Below are positions 36,638 through 45,837 of a stretch of DNA of 64,000 nucleotides, one piece after another. This DNA comes from Kumtagia sp963829135. GTDB taxonomy: Bacteria > Pseudomonadota > Alphaproteobacteria > Rhizobiales > Rhizobiaceae. The first letter of the stretch is position 1. Every line of letters starts with the position of its first letter. The stretch spans positions 496,001 through 560,000 of the forward strand of contig CAWHHO010000005.1 of assembly GCA_963829135.1 (NCBI GenBank), given 5' to 3'. The position numbers were made by a program, and so were the translations under genes. Below the pieces are notes generated by a model, which was given only the letters and a program-made list of their open reading frames with translations, did not search any database and had not been told where the DNA came from.

Positions 36638-36832
36638 ATGGCCGAGATCGTCAACCTGCGCGCCGTCCGCAAACGCCGGGAGCGCGACGAGAAAGCGCGC
36701 CTCGCCGACGAAAGCCGCGCCCGCCACGGCCGCACCAAGGCGCAGAAGCAGCGCGACCGCGATGAAGCCCTGACGCTGCAGACGCATGTCGAGGCACATC
36801 GCTTGCCGTCGAAGGGCAGCACAGAAGAATGA
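36638..36832 (+). CDS. DUF4169 family small basic protein
   Basis: 64 residues, highly charged: AEIVNLRAVRKRRERDEK followed by TKAQKQRDRDEALTLQTHVEAHRL. This matches the DUF4169 family, found beside sspB in alphaproteobacteria. It is probably a long helix and could bind nucleic acid or protein. It starts 10 bases after sspB and overlaps the next start by four bases (ATGA), so the three genes are one operon. Confidence 0.82.
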   Translation: MAEIVNLRAVRKRRERDEKARLADESRARHGRTKAQKQRDRDEALTLQTHVEAHRLPSKGSTEE

Positions 36833-37044
36833 GCGGGGTGCGCAAGCGCTCGGTCTCAATTCGCGGCCACCGCACCAGCTATTCGCTCGAACAGCCCTTC
36901 TTCGAAGAACTCACACGGATCTCTGCGACACGGAAGCTGCCACTGGCTGCGCTGGTGGTAGAGATCGACGCACAACGCGCGCGCGACACCAATTTGTCTT
37001 CGGCGATCCGCGTGTTTGTGCTCGACTGGATAAAGCATGAATAG
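36829..37044 (+). CDS. Ribbon-helix-helix domain protein
   Basis: 71 residues: RKRSVSIRGHRTSYSLEQPFFEELTRISATRKLPLAALVVEID, a ribbon-helix-helix DNA-binding fold (RHH_4 type) with the beta strand near residues 5-12 and two helices after. It may act as a small transcriptional regulator, perhaps of its own operon. Its start overlaps the stop of the DUF4169 gene, so translation is coupled. Confidence 0.82.
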   Translation: MSGVRKRSVSIRGHRTSYSLEQPFFEELTRISATRKLPLAALVVEIDAQRARDTNLSSAIRVFVLDWIKHE

Positions 37045-37309
37045 CGGCGGGGAGCCGGCAGCGGATTTAATCCGCGTCGCAAGTCACCGCGTTCTGATCG
37101 CTACAGCAATGGATCCAGAGTGTGGCATTCGGCGCTGAACGTCCCTAGAATGTCATCCCAGGCGACTGAGCGAACCAGGAAGACGCGAGACTCAGCGTAA
37201 TAGTCGCCGAAGGCGCATTTTCGCGCATGCCCGTTGACCAGAAAGTCTGGGTCGCTAGCTCCCTGCCCTCGCTTCGCTCGGTTGGCCGACGCGCACGTCC
37301 GACGACAGC

Positions 37310-40300
37310 TCAGCCGCCGGTCAGCGACTTTATGAACGTGCCGATTGCCGAGGGCTTAAGTGGCGCCGCCGGTGCCGGTGTCTGGTCTGCCGGAACAATG
37401 TTTCGTGGGCGCGGAACGGGAATGTCCTCGGCCTGCGGCAGGTCTGCCGGCACTTTATCAACAGTTTGCGCGCGCTGCGCAGCAATGTTGGCCTGCCGTG
37501 CTTCTTCCTCCGCCTTGAGGCGTTCGAATTCTTCCTCCTCGAGGCGATCCTTTTCGGCCTGTCGCGCCGCCTTTTGCTCTGCTGCTGCCTTTTGCTCTGC
37601 GGCGGCCTTGCTCTTCGCCTCCGCGGCGGCCTTGCTCTTCGCCTCCGCGTCGGCCTTGCGTTTCTGCGTTTCAGCGGCTTGGTTGCGTTCAAGAACTTCC
37701 GCATCGAGGCGCGCGCGTTTGGCCTCGGTCGCCGCTCTCTGGTCTGCCTCGGCTTTTCTCTTCGCCTCTTCTTCGGCCTGCCGCCTGCGCTCTTCCTCTA
37801 CGGCCTTAGCCCGCGCTTCGTCCTCGGCGCGTTGACGGGCGTCTTGCTCCGCCTTGCGCAGCGCTTCGACTGCAGCCTGTTCCCGCTCGGCCTGCAGTGA
37901 CGCATAGTAGCGAACCTCGCGGCGCAGACGCTGCTTCTCGAGCAACACCGCCTGCATGGCCTCCACTCGCGCCTGTTCGCGCTCCAGCGACCGCTGAGTC
38001 AGAAATTGCGCTAACGGCTCGCTGTCGTAGGTAAGTTTGGTCGCTCCCGGACGCCCGCTCACCGCGAACTTTAGCACCGGCTCCGAACCGGAAAGCGCGT
38101 TTTCACCGGCGGCATACGCAACGGAACCGTTCGAAAGGAGATCGCCGGTATTGAGGTCGACGCGCAAATCGGCGGATAAGCGCGCCGTGGAGTTCTGCAA
38201 TGTCACCGGTGGCGCGCGGAGAATTCCTCCCGCGACGGTAAACGCAACTTCTGCATCGCCGCCCGCAAAGGCACCCTGGCTTGCGATCTCCGGCGCGAAT
38301 GTTGCGACTTTCGCGGCATCGATGTCGCGGCCGATTGCGTCGGCGCGCATTAGCAGCGCGGGTAATGCGTTGCTGTTGATGCCATCGGCCGTGATTCCTT
38401 TGAATGTCGCGGTCCCGGAGCCGGAAAGCGATGCCACCAGCGCCTCCACGGACTTGCCATTTCCGGTGAGTGTCGCCGAGATGCTGCCCTTTCCGTGCAG
38501 ACGACCGGTATCCGCGTCAGCGCCGAGATCGAAACCCGTCAGTTGCATCTGCCCCGAGGCCAGCCCGGTCCCATCGTTGTTCTTCAGTTCGAGCCGGCCG
38601 TTCAGTTTGCCGCCAGCATAGCTCGCACTCAGGTCGTTGACGCGCAATCCTTCGCTGTCGATGCCAAGCGCCAGCGTCGCATCCTGCAAGCTCAGCGATC
38701 CCGCCGTGAGCGTCGCCGCGGTTACATCGATGGCAGCGCTAAGCGGCAATGCCGGCTGTTGCGAAAAAGGCGTGGTTGGCCATCCGCTGTCGCTCGCCAG
38801 CGCACTCTCCCCAACCACCGCTGCCGCCAGCGGATCGAGAGACAGGGCATCAAGCACGAGAGCACCGCTGACATTCGGCACGGCATCCTTGAACCCGACA
38901 TTCAGATCGCCCGCCACGGCGGTCTCGTTGACCACGCCATCAATTCCGCCGAGTACAAGCAGCCCGGCGCCAAGGTCGGCTCCGGCGGAGAACTCGACGG
39001 TTGAGCCCAGACCCATCCCCGGCAGCGTCATCCCCACCGTCGTTAGCCAGGGCTCGATGTCATCTGCCTGGACCCGCGCCTTACCCTTGGCAGTGAAGCC
39101 ATCGTCGCCCAGTGCGACAGTGCCGTTGAACGATGCGAGGAACTGATCGCCTTTCAGCTCGATCGCCGACGCCATGCCCTGCCCTGCCACGCCTTCGGCG
39201 GAAAGCGTCAGTTCGCCCGCCCCAAGCGAGGAAAGCGGAGTAGCGGTGGTGGGAAGACCAGCAAGAGCCAACAGAAGCGTCGCATCCTCATTGCGCGCCG
39301 ACAGCTCAAGCTTGATTTTTGCATCGGGGATCGCATTGGCGCGGCCGTCGCCAGAAATGCTGGCCGACAGGGCCGAACCGCCGGCATTGCCCTGAAGGTT
39401 GAATGCAACCCGGGTCGTTCCGTCGCCATTGGCGGTCGAATTGCCGACGATATCCAGCCGAGCATCCGTCAGAAGGTCAGGATTGGCCAAGACACGCATC
39501 TGTAGTTGTTGCGCAAGCGGGCTGTTCGGAAAACTGCCCGACACGAGCTTTGCCAGTGGCGCCAGGTCGACGGAGACAAGCGAGGCATCGATGTTTCCAG
39601 CCGGGGCCGCGGGAAAATCCTTGATGGAGCCTGTCGCGCTGATCGATGTTCCGGCCAGTCCATCGATCGACAGCCGGTCGATTTCGAGCCGCCCCTCCCG
39701 CAGCCTGAGCGTCGTGTCGACGGTGTCGGCAGTCAGCCCCGCCCCGCTGATCGGCCCGGCCTTGACCTGAAAGTCAAGGTCGGCGTCTACGAACCGGTTT
39801 TCGCCTGCATCGCTGACGAATAGGGAGGCGAAAGCCGACAAGGTCTCGAAATCGAGCGCGCCCCCATCGAGCTTCAAAAGGACCGACGGGCGCTGATCGA
39901 GCGGTTGCCGGCTTTCGATGTCGCCGCGAAATTTCGCTGGACCGAGCACCAGTTCCAGATCGCGGAACAGCTGCGCTTCCTGTGATATTTCAACCTTGGC
40001 GCTGAACCCCGCCGAGGGCAGCTTGCGGATTGCATCATCGACATCTCTCGCCAGCCACGCTGCGAAGCCCGATGGCTGGCCAACCGCCACAAGCAGCCCA
40101 CCGTTGAAACCAAACTCGCCTTCCGTCTGCAGGAATCCATCCGCCTCGATTGTCGTGCGCCCTGGCAGCGTGGCGTGCGCGGATTTGATCGTCCAACCGC
40201 CCTCGCCCGGCTCCGCCGCCAGGCGCACATCGCGGATCGTCGTATCGCCGGTGACGATCGCCGGCAGGTCGACTTCGATCGACCCCGGAATCTCGGGCTT

Positions 40301-41362
40301 GGGCAAGCGGATCACAGCTTCCTGGAACGCCTCGATGCGCTGTTCCAGCGTCAGTTGCGATCCATCCGCAACGCCGACCGCCTCGTCGAACCGAACCTGT
40401 GCGCCCTTCGCCTTGATTGCGAAGTGGGGGTCGGTGCCGAAATCAAGCGATGCGCTTCCATCAGCCGTGTAGGGCTCCTCGGTTGGCCCGGTCTCGAAGC
40501 GGAACTCCGAAACTTCGAGCTTTCGAGTGTTCAGTGCGAATGCGCCGTTGAAACGGAACAGTGGCGCCTCCGGCTGCTTGGCATCGCTGGCCTGCACTCG
40601 GTCGGTCTTGGCGCTGGCTCCCTGCTGTGACGCCTCTACCAGGCGAAACGTGCCGTTGTACGCCAGCCCTTCGGGCGACAACACCACTTCGCCGTCCGCA
40701 TCCAGAGCGACGGGCTGTTCTGTCGGCTCCGCCTTGATCCGTAGCCGCATGCGGCCATTCTCCTCGACGGCGCCGGTCGAAGCGGAGAGCGACGCTTCGG
40801 AGCCGTCGAATTTCGCCACGCCATCAAGTCTCCATGGTCCCGCCAGCGACTTCGCCGATAGTTCCGCGTTGATGTCGGTCAGCAGATGCGTACGCCCGGA
40901 AAGGTGATGGCGGACCTCGACCTGACCGTCGCTGACGGTCAGCTTCTCGACGGATATCTGTCCGGCGGCGAAAGGACTTGTGGGACGCATCGCCCAATCG
41001 ATGGCCCCATCCTCCGCAACATCGACGATTACCCTTGGCCTGACGATGCGCATGTCGAAGATCAGGAATTCGCCGCGCAGGAACGGCGCCAGTTCCGAGT
41101 CCATCGAGAATGTTTCGACGGTTATGGCCGGTTCGCCCGTGGCGCCCGCCGCGACCGTTACATTGGAGAAGCTGAGAGAGGGGAACGGCAGCAGCCACGC
41201 CTGCGCGTCGCCCTCGACAGTCACCTTGCGCCCAAGGATGGCGCTCGCCTCGCGCTCGAAATCGGCGCGATAGCTTGTCCAATTGACGAAATAGGGGGCG
41301 ACCAGTGCCGCCGTCAGCACCAGAACCAGTAGTCCCCCGACAATGACGAATAACCGCGCCAG
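37310..41362 (-). CDS. Very large AsmA-family protein
   Basis: About 1350 residues anchored by one N-terminal helix (LFVIVGGLLVLVLTAALVAPYFV). The AsmA N-terminal domain follows (NWTSYRADFEREASAILGRKVTVEG), then long beta-rich repeats thought to form a lipid-carrying channel, an AsmA_2 domain (about residues 1000-1170), and a charged coiled coil of about 130 residues with KSKAAAEAKSKAAAE repeats. Homologues start MARLFVIVGG, and here that position is CTG at 41362 with GAGAGG eight bases before it. ATG codons at 41407 and 41461 give longer versions. Role in outer-membrane lipid transport or assembly is inferred from the family. Confidence 0.85.
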   Translation of the reverse strand: MARLFVIVGGLLVLVLTAALVAPYFVNWTSYRADFEREASAILGRKVTVEGDAQAWLLPFPSLSFSNVTVAAGATGEPAITVETFSMDSELAPFLRGEFLIFDMRIVRPRVIVDVAEDGAIDWAMRPTSPFAAGQISVEKLTVSDGQVEVRHHLSGRTHLLTDINAELSAKSLAGPWRLDGVAKFDGSEASLSASTGAVEENGRMRLRIKAEPTEQPVALDADGEVVLSPEGLAYNGTFRLVEASQQGASAKTDRVQASDAKQPEAPLFRFNGAFALNTRKLEVSEFRFETGPTEEPYTADGSASLDFGTDPHFAIKAKGAQVRFDEAVGVADGSQLTLEQRIEAFQEAVIRLPKPEIPGSIEVDLPAIVTGDTTIRDVRLAAEPGEGGWTIKSAHATLPGRTTIEADGFLQTEGEFGFNGGLLVAVGQPSGFAAWLARDVDDAIRKLPSAGFSAKVEISQEAQLFRDLELVLGPAKFRGDIESRQPLDQRPSVLLKLDGGALDFETLSAFASLFVSDAGENRFVDADLDFQVKAGPISGAGLTADTVDTTLRLREGRLEIDRLSIDGLAGTSISATGSIKDFPAAPAGNIDASLVSVDLAPLAKLVSGSFPNSPLAQQLQMRVLANPDLLTDARLDIVGNSTANGDGTTRVAFNLQGNAGGSALSASISGDGRANAIPDAKIKLELSARNEDATLLLALAGLPTTATPLSSLGAGELTLSAEGVAGQGMASAIELKGDQFLASFNGTVALGDDGFTAKGKARVQADDIEPWLTTVGMTLPGMGLGSTVEFSAGADLGAGLLVLGGIDGVVNETAVAGDLNVGFKDAVPNVSGALVLDALSLDPLAAAVVGESALASDSGWPTTPFSQQPALPLSAAIDVTAATLTAGSLSLQDATLALGIDSEGLRVNDLSASYAGGKLNGRLELKNNDGTGLASGQMQLTGFDLGADADTGRLHGKGSISATLTGNGKSVEALVASLSGSGTATFKGITADGINSNALPALLMRADAIGRDIDAAKVATFAPEIASQGAFAGGDAEVAFTVAGGILRAPPVTLQNSTARLSADLRVDLNTGDLLSNGSVAYAAGENALSGSEPVLKFAVSGRPGATKLTYDSEPLAQFLTQRSLEREQARVEAMQAVLLEKQRLRREVRYYASLQAEREQAAVEALRKAEQDARQRAEDEARAKAVEEERRRQAEEEAKRKAEADQRAATEAKRARLDAEVLERNQAAETQKRKADAEAKSKAAAEAKSKAAAEQKAAAEQKAARQAEKDRLEEEEFERLKAEEEARQANIAAQRAQTVDKVPADLPQAEDIPVPRPRNIVPADQTPAPAAPLKPSAIGTFIKSLTGG

Positions 41363-41370
41363 AGCAAAAT

Positions 41371-41376
41371 CCTCTC
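41371..41376 (-). promoter_or_regulatory. Ribosome site supporting a CTG start of the AsmA-like gene
   Basis: GAGAGG on the minus strand, eight bases from the CTG at 41362. It explains the usual N-terminus of this family (xARLFVIVGG) better than the ATG codons further upstream, which lack such a site. Confidence 0.5.
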
Positions 41377-41621
41377 TTCGTTCAGCGAGGCGGCAGTGTA
41401 CCCACATCAGTCTGCCGATAAAGTGGCAATTTACCCGGCATGGCAGGCTTTTGCCGATCATTCTTCTGTGGGGTGCACTTTCTTGTCATCCATGCCATAA
41501 GCGGCGCCGTCGGCATTCAGGCACGGCGGCGAATCGACCGCCTTCCCCCATCCTAGTCGGCAAGGCACGGTCCACGTGCAACGGATTCGGATGACTGTTT
41601 GGTCGGTCCGAGAGATGGTTG

Positions 41622-42241
41622 ATGACGCGGAAGAAACTCTACATTGTCGGTAATGGGCCGATCGCGACCGACATGTCCGGCGCAATCGATGCCGCCGACT
41701 TTGTGGTGCGCTTCAACGAACCCAAGGCGTCGGTCGGGATGTCGGGCAAAAGGACGGACATCCTGTTTCTGTGCAATGCCGGCAAGCCCATGCAACGGCG
41801 ACTGTCAAACCCGAAATTCCTCGCTTCGCCAATGGTGCAGGACGCAAAGGAAGTCATCCTTGCGTATCATCCCCTCATCATCCGACGCTATTTTCCCAAG
41901 CCGACATTTCTGTCGTGGCTGAAGGGCCGCCGGCAGGATTGGACGCTGCCGACAATCCTGGCGCTCGGCGACCACGGCAAATCGAGTATCGTGCTGCCGG
42001 CGAGCTTCTACTATGAAGGCTGCAGTTCGCTCGGATTGCCGAAGGAGAAGCTGGGAAAAGTCTTTCCCAGCACTGGCTATTTCGGCATCTATTACGCTTC
42101 TGAGCCGGTTCCCGGCATCGGAGTGGGATATTCACGCTCTGCGGCTTCGGCTGGAGCGGGTGGAAGAAACATGCTTGGGGTGACGAGCGAAAATGGATCG
42201 AGGAGAAGGTTCTACAAGGACTTCTTCAAGTGATAGAGTAA
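41622..42241 (+). CDS. Glycosyltransferase family 29 (sialyltransferase)-like protein, apparent frameshift
   Basis: The N-terminus KKLYIVGNGPIATDMSGAIDAADFVVRFN resembles the L-motif of GT29 sialyltransferases, and PSTGYFGIYYAS resembles their S-motif. Bacterial relatives are known, but the donor and acceptor are not. After PGI, near 42118, the frame changes: in the next frame it reads TLCGFGWSGWKKHAWGDE to a TAA at 42241, so about 206 residues. The start is ATG 41622 (TTG three bases before is also open). It forms a pair with the next glycosyltransferase-like gene, perhaps for a surface sugar. Family assignment is moderate. Confidence 0.55.
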
Positions 42242-42266
42242 GCTTTTGGAGACGATCGAGGACAGA

Positions 42267-42969
42267 ATGAGCAAATCTTTGGACATCTATATCGGTTGGG
42301 ATTCACGTGAGCCCATAGCCTATGAAGTGGCGAAGCGCACCATCCTGGAGCACGCGTCGATCCCGGTGAACGTCAAGCCGATCGTTCTCAGTGAACTGGT
42401 CGACAAGAACGCCTATACGCGCGAAATCGACCCGCTCGCGTCGACCGAATTCACCTATTCGCGATTCTACACGCCGTGGCTGGCCGGCTACAAAGGTTGG
42501 GCGCTGTTCTGCGATTGCGACTTCCTGTTCTTCGGCGACGTTGCCGGCCTGCTGCAATACCAGGATGAAAGCAAGGCCGTCGCCTGCGTTCAGCACGACT
42601 ACCGCCCGAAGGCAGGCGTCAAGATGGACGGCAAGGTGCAGACCACCTACCCGCGCAAGAACTGGTCGTCGTTCATGCTGTTCAACTGCGACCATCCTTC
42701 GACAAGGCAGCTGACGCCGGAACTGATCAATCGCGAAAGCGGCGCCTACCTGCACCGCATGCAATGGGCGAAGGACGACGAAATCGGCGAGCATTCCGGT
42801 CGAGTGGAACTGGCTGGAGGGCTGGAACGACAAGCCGGCCTCCGGTCGCCCGAACGCCGTGCATTTCACCAATGGCGGTCCATGGTTCAAGGACTGGCAG
42901 AATGTTGACTACGGCGACGAGTGGCGCGCCGTCGCCCACGACATCGAACCGGATTTCAAGCCGATCTGA
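42267..42969 (+). CDS. Glycosyltransferase-like protein (GT-A, DxD type), apparent frameshift
   Basis: Starts with MSKSLDIYIGWDSREPIAYEVAKRTI. ALFCDCDFLFFGDV carries a DxD-like acidic motif of nucleotide-sugar enzymes near residue 90, and PRKNWSSFMLFNCDHP follows. This resembles GT8-like proteins of Rhizobiales. Near 42793 the frame shifts: the other frame continues VEWNWLEGWNDKP, then NAVHFTNGGPWFKDW, to the TGA at 42969, about 234 residues. Part of a two-gene pair with the preceding GT29-like gene. Acceptor unknown. Confidence 0.7.
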
Positions 42970-42975
42970 TTAAAG

Positions 42976-43006
42976 GCGCCAAGCGCGCGATGGGCGCGCT
43001 TGGCGC
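42976..43006. terminator. Bidirectional hairpin between convergent genes
   Basis: A perfect 13-pair stem (GCGCCAAGCGCGC / GCGCGCTTGGCGC) with a five-base loop, lying 6 bases after the glycosyltransferase stop and 7 before the stop of the convergent oxidase. There is no T-run, so it may act as a stabilising 3' hairpin rather than a classical terminator. Confidence 0.55.
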
Positions 43007-43013
43007 AGATGAT

Positions 43014-44419
43014 CTAGAAGATCTTGCCCGGGTTCATGATCCCGTGCGGGTCCAGTGCCGTCTTGATCGCCCGCATGAGATCGACGCTGTGGCCGATCTC
43101 GTGTTCGAGAAAGCCCATTTTCCCCTGCCCGATGCCGTGCTCGCCGGTGCAGGTGCCGTCCATCGCGATTGCCCGCATGGTCAGGCGCGCCACGAATTTC
43201 TCCGATAGTTGCGATCTCCTTCGGATCGTCCATATTGATCAATACGAGCGTGTGAAAATTGCCGTCTCCGACATGGCCGACAATTGGCGCAATCAGCCCC
43301 ATCTCGGCGATGTCCGCCTCAGTCTCGGCGATGCATTCGGCCAGCCGCGAGATCGGCACGCAAACGTCGGTGGAGAGCCCCTGCGCGCCGGGGCGCAACG
43401 ACCGCGACGCCCAGTAGGCATCGTGTCGCGCCTTCCAAAGCTTGGCGCGTTCCTCGGCGACCTTCGTCCATTGGAACGGCCCGCCGCCATATTCCGCGGC
43501 AATCTCACCGAACATTTCGGACTGCTCGGCAACTCCGGCATCGCTGCCGTGGAACTCGACGAACAGGCACGGCACCTCGGCATAGTCGATGCCGGAATAG
43601 AGCTTCATCGCCCGCATCTGCAATTGATTGACCAGTTCGATGCGCGCCACTGGAATGCCCATCTGGATTGTCGCGATCACTGCCTGGCAAGCCGTCTCGA
43701 CGCTCGGAAACGGGCAAACGCCGCCGGCAATCGCCTGAGGGATGCCATACAGTTTGAGCGTCAGCGACGTGATCAGCGCCGAGCGTGCCCTCTGATCCGA
43801 CGATCAGCCGCGTGAGATCGTAGCCGGCGGAGCTCTTTTTGGCGCGCTGGGCAGTCTTGATCAGGCTGCCATCGGCCATGACTGCTGTAAGGCCCAGCAC
43901 ATTCTCCCGCATCGTGCCATAGCGCACGGCGTTGGTACCGGATGCGCGCGTGGCGGCCATCCCGCCCAGGCTGGCATTCGCTCCCGGGTCGATCGGGAAG
44001 AACAGACCGGTGTCGCGCAGATAGGTGTTGAGCGCCTCGCGCGTCACGCCCGGCTCGACGACGCAGTCCAGATCCTCGGCATGCACCTCCACCACCCGGT
44101 TCATCCGCGAGGTATCGACGGAAATGCCGCCGCCCGGCGCATTGACGTGTCCCTCCAGCGACGTGCCGGTCCCATAGGGGATCACCGGCACGCGATGCTC
44201 GGCGCAGGCGCGCACGATCTCCTGCACCTCTTCCGCCGTATCGGGATAGGCGACGCCGTCCGGCGCCTGGTTCGGGATGTATGTGGTGGTATGCGCGTGC
44301 TGCTCGCGGATGGATTGGCCGGTCTGGAAGCGCTCGCCGAAGCGCTGCTTGAGCACGCCAAGCACGATGGCAATCGCCTCTTCATTGCGTGGAACGCGCC
44401 GCAAGTCGCTCAGAGCCAT
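43014..44419 (-). CDS. FAD-linked oxidase (cytochrome-type D-lactate dehydrogenase), two apparent frameshifts
   Basis: FAD-binding type 4 N-terminal domain with PYGTGTSLEGHVNAPGGGISVD near residue 80 and the flavin-site segment GANASLGGMAATRASGTNAVRYG; C-terminal FAD oxidase domain with VGHVGDGNFHTLVLI and GEHGIGQGKMGFLEHE. This pattern fits D-lactate dehydrogenase (cytochrome) or a close 2-hydroxyacid oxidase. The frame breaks near 43785 (an extra C after GTLGV) and near 43205; repair gives about 468 residues ending at TAG 43014. Both breaks look like indels. Confidence 0.85.
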
Positions 44420-44515
44420 GATTTCCTCCGCGAATGGAGCAGCGGCGGCTTTCGCCGCTCTCTATCTTCGCCTAAGCCGAGAGCCCCGCCCTGTCCAGCT
44501 TGCAAAAGGTCGACC

Positions 44516-44995
44516 ATGCCCCTGCCCGCCCCATTCGTTTCAAAAGTGATGGAGATCGAGAAGGAGTGGATCGACTACAATGGTCATCTGAACATGGCGT
44601 ACTACAACGTGCTGTTCGATCGCGCGTCCGACGATGCCTTTGAACTGATGGGCCTTGGCCCCAGCTACGCCAGGGAGCGCAAGCTCACGATCTACACGGC
44701 AGAGGTCCACATCTGCTACGTTCAGGAATTGCACCTGGGCGATCAGGTCAAGGTCAGTTTCCAACTGCTCGACAGTGATCAGAAGCGGCTGCGGGCCTAT
44801 CAGGAAATCCGCCATGTCGAGGGCTGGCTCGCTGCGACTTCGGAAACCCTGTCTCTGCACATCGACATGGCGGGCCCGAAGGTCGCGGCATTTCCCGACG
44901 ACATCTTGGAGAAAATTGCTGCGCTGCAGGCGGCGCATGCTGCATTGCCGCATCCCGCGCGGGCAGGACGTTCGATCGAAATCAAGCGTAAATAG
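44516..44995 (+). CDS. Hotdog-fold acyl-CoA thioesterase
   Basis: 159 residues. The motif WIDYNGHLNMAYYNVLFDRASD near residues 17-38 is the 4-hydroxybenzoyl-CoA thioesterase-type helix with its catalytic Asp/Asn-His pattern. Such enzymes release CoA from acyl thioesters; in relatives these are betainyl- or carnitine-related substrates, but no carnitine genes are near. Start ATG 44516 follows a non-coding gap with the divergent oxidase. Confidence 0.85.
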   Translation: MPLPAPFVSKVMEIEKEWIDYNGHLNMAYYNVLFDRASDDAFELMGLGPSYARERKLTIYTAEVHICYVQELHLGDQVKVSFQLLDSDQKRLRAYQEIRHVEGWLAATSETLSLHIDMAGPKVAAFPDDILEKIAALQAAHAALPHPARAGRSIEIKRK

Positions 44996-45273
44996 CCGCT
45001 GTTAATCGAAGCGCTAACCATAGCAGCGAGTAAAATGCTTCGCTTTAGGATCGATCGGCGCGGCGATGCGCTGCCTTATGAAGACGAACTACGCGCGCAT
45101 TATCGTTGAGACCGCGATGTGAGGTCGCGTGCCCAAGGCGGATTGGACTGGCGAGGCCTGACACCATCGGCAAGTGACAGCCGGAGCGTGATCGTTCATT
45201 GTACCGACGCGCACCGGTATCGATACCGGATCATTGGCTGCCTGACATCTACTCCTGCAAATGGAGCCGCGAA
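44996..45273. other. Non-coding stretch between the thioesterase and SnoaL-like genes
   Basis: No gene supported. Some frames run through it, but only as extensions of neighbours. Promoter for the SnoaL-like gene is expected. Confidence 0.4.
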
Positions 45274-45675
45274 ATGAACATCGACGAGGCGACGGTTCGC
45301 GAGATTTTTTCGAGCCTCGAGCATGGCGACGGGGATGCGTTTTTCGCGCATGTGCAGGACAATGTCGACTGGACGGTTATGGGGACGCATCCCCTCGCCG
45401 GCCACTATACGTCCAAAACTTCCTTCAGAGCGGGTACGTTCAGCAAGCTAGCCAAGGTCCTACCGGGCGGCGCGCAGCTGCGAGTCACGCACGTTGTCGT
45501 TTCTGCAGATACGGCGGTTGTCGAACTCGCTTCAGGCGCGACTGCCCGAAACGGCATGCCTTTCCATAACCGCTATTGTTGGTTTGTTCGCTTCGACCAA
45601 GGTTTGATCGTCGAGGTGCGGGCTTATCTCGACTCCGCGCTCGTTGCAGAGCTTTTTCGTCAGAATCCGATTTAG
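45274..45675 (+). CDS. SnoaL-like (NTF2-fold) protein
   Basis: 133 residues, starting with NIDEATVREIFSSLEHGDGDAFFAHV and followed by VDWTVMGTHPLAGHYTSK, the common SnoaL/nuclear-transport-factor-2 layout with a cone-shaped pocket. Typical for isomerases, hydrolases or binding proteins; the true role is unknown. The open frame reaches 45199, but the ATG at 45274 gives the conserved opening. Confidence 0.75.
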   Translation: MNIDEATVREIFSSLEHGDGDAFFAHVQDNVDWTVMGTHPLAGHYTSKTSFRAGTFSKLAKVLPGGAQLRVTHVVVSADTAVVELASGATARNGMPFHNRYCWFVRFDQGLIVEVRAYLDSALVAELFRQNPI

Positions 45676-45837
45676 CGCATTTTCGACCGAAGCCTAGCCG
45701 AATTCCGAAGCAGTTCGCCTGTTACTAGGTGTAAAAGTCGAGGCGATGCCGTTCACCAGCCGTCAACTCGACCGAGGGTCAGGACCTGTTAAATGGCGCC
45801 TGAAACGGCCCGAAATGCAAGGAGAAGCGCGAAGGCG

